Positions 7,084 to 7,192 of a stretch of DNA of 7,192 nt are shown one piece after another. Source of the stretch: Bacteroidota bacterium (GTDB taxonomy: Bacteria > Bacteroidota > Bacteroidia > Chitinophagales > LD1); assembly GCA_947457525.1 (NCBI GenBank), contig CANGXE010000069.1, forward strand, positions 1 through 7,192. The letters run 5' to 3'. Position numbers and translations under genes: made by a program. Below the pieces are notes generated by a model, which saw only the letters and a list, made by a program, of their open reading frames with translations, searched no databases and was not told the origin of the DNA. Position 1 is the first letter of the stretch; each line of letters starts with the position of its first letter.

Positions 7084-7192
7084 ATGGGAATCTACATTAT
7101 TATGATTGGCTTCATGATCATCAGTTGGTTAGTTAGCTACCGATTGAAAAGCAAGTTTAAAGAATACTCACAAGTTGCTTTCCGTGGCAATA
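7084..7192 (+). CDS. Putative YugP-type membrane zinc metallopeptidase, N-terminal fragment, cut by window edge
   Basis: Only 36 residues are visible: a hydrophobic segment (MGIYIIMIGFMIISWLVSY) followed by a basic, polar stretch (RLKSKFKEYSQVAFRGN). From memory this matches the start of Bacteroidota 'zinc metallopeptidase' proteins of the YugP / Zn_peptidase_2 family. These are membrane proteins of about 230 residues whose HExxH zinc site would lie outside this window, so function cannot be confirmed here. The first segment would be a membrane anchor with the following lysines on the cytoplasmic side. The ATG at 7084 follows an A-rich leader (AAAACAAAAAGAA) typical of the phylum. No convincing promoter was seen; TACGTTATTTG at 7039-7049 is only a loose resemblance. 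The gene is transcribed away from the T9SS gene across a 214-bp spacer. Confidence 0.7.
   Translation, partial: MGIYIIMIGFMIISWLVSYRLKSKFKEYSQVAFRGN

Noticed and set aside
1..7192. Mobile elements, CRISPR arrays, tRNA or rRNA genes
   Set aside because: No transposase, regularly spaced repeats, terminal repeats or recognisable structured RNA genes were seen on either strand.

Overview
The window looks like chromosomal DNA from a member of the Bacteroidota (Bacteroidetes). Four things point there: a secreted protein with a type IX secretion (T9SS) sorting domain, promoter-like sites of the phylum's TTTG / TAnnTTTG type, A-rich leaders instead of Shine-Dalgarno sequences, and Bacteroidota-style RpoB and RpoC proteins. 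Wording such as the RpoB stretch 'GRLCTIETPEGPNIGLIST' reminds me of the Chitinophagales/Saprospirales side of the phylum, but that is only an impression.

Layout from left to right. Positions 1-1206 (minus) hold the first 402 codons of rpoC, cut by the window edge. A 75-bp spacer with a perfect 10-bp-stem hairpin separates it from the complete rpoB at 1282-5097 (minus). Positions 5098-5486 are an AT-rich, gene-free stretch with two candidate tandem promoters for rpoBC, several small palindromes, and the intrinsic terminator of the next gene. Positions 5487-6869 (minus) encode a 460-residue secreted multidomain protein with a T9SS C-terminal sorting domain. After a 214-bp divergent spacer, a plus-strand gene starts at 7084 and runs off the edge. 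Its first 36 residues resemble the YugP-type membrane zinc metallopeptidases.

rpoB and rpoC encode the two large catalytic subunits (beta and beta') of RNA polymerase and are clearly one transcription unit. The usual upstream partners rplK-rplA-rplJ-rplL are absent. An unrelated cell-surface gene with its own strong terminator sits there instead, so rpoBC seems to be expressed from its own promoters. The secreted protein and the peptidase have no evident functional link to RNA polymerase.

This is mostly an ordinary housekeeping region, and I found no convincing undescribed system. The points most worth a second look are an Asn at the classical rifampicin-contact His position of RpoB, a hairpin in the rpoB-rpoC spacer whose U-tract faces the antisense direction, and the uncoupled rpoBC control region with its dyad-symmetric sites.
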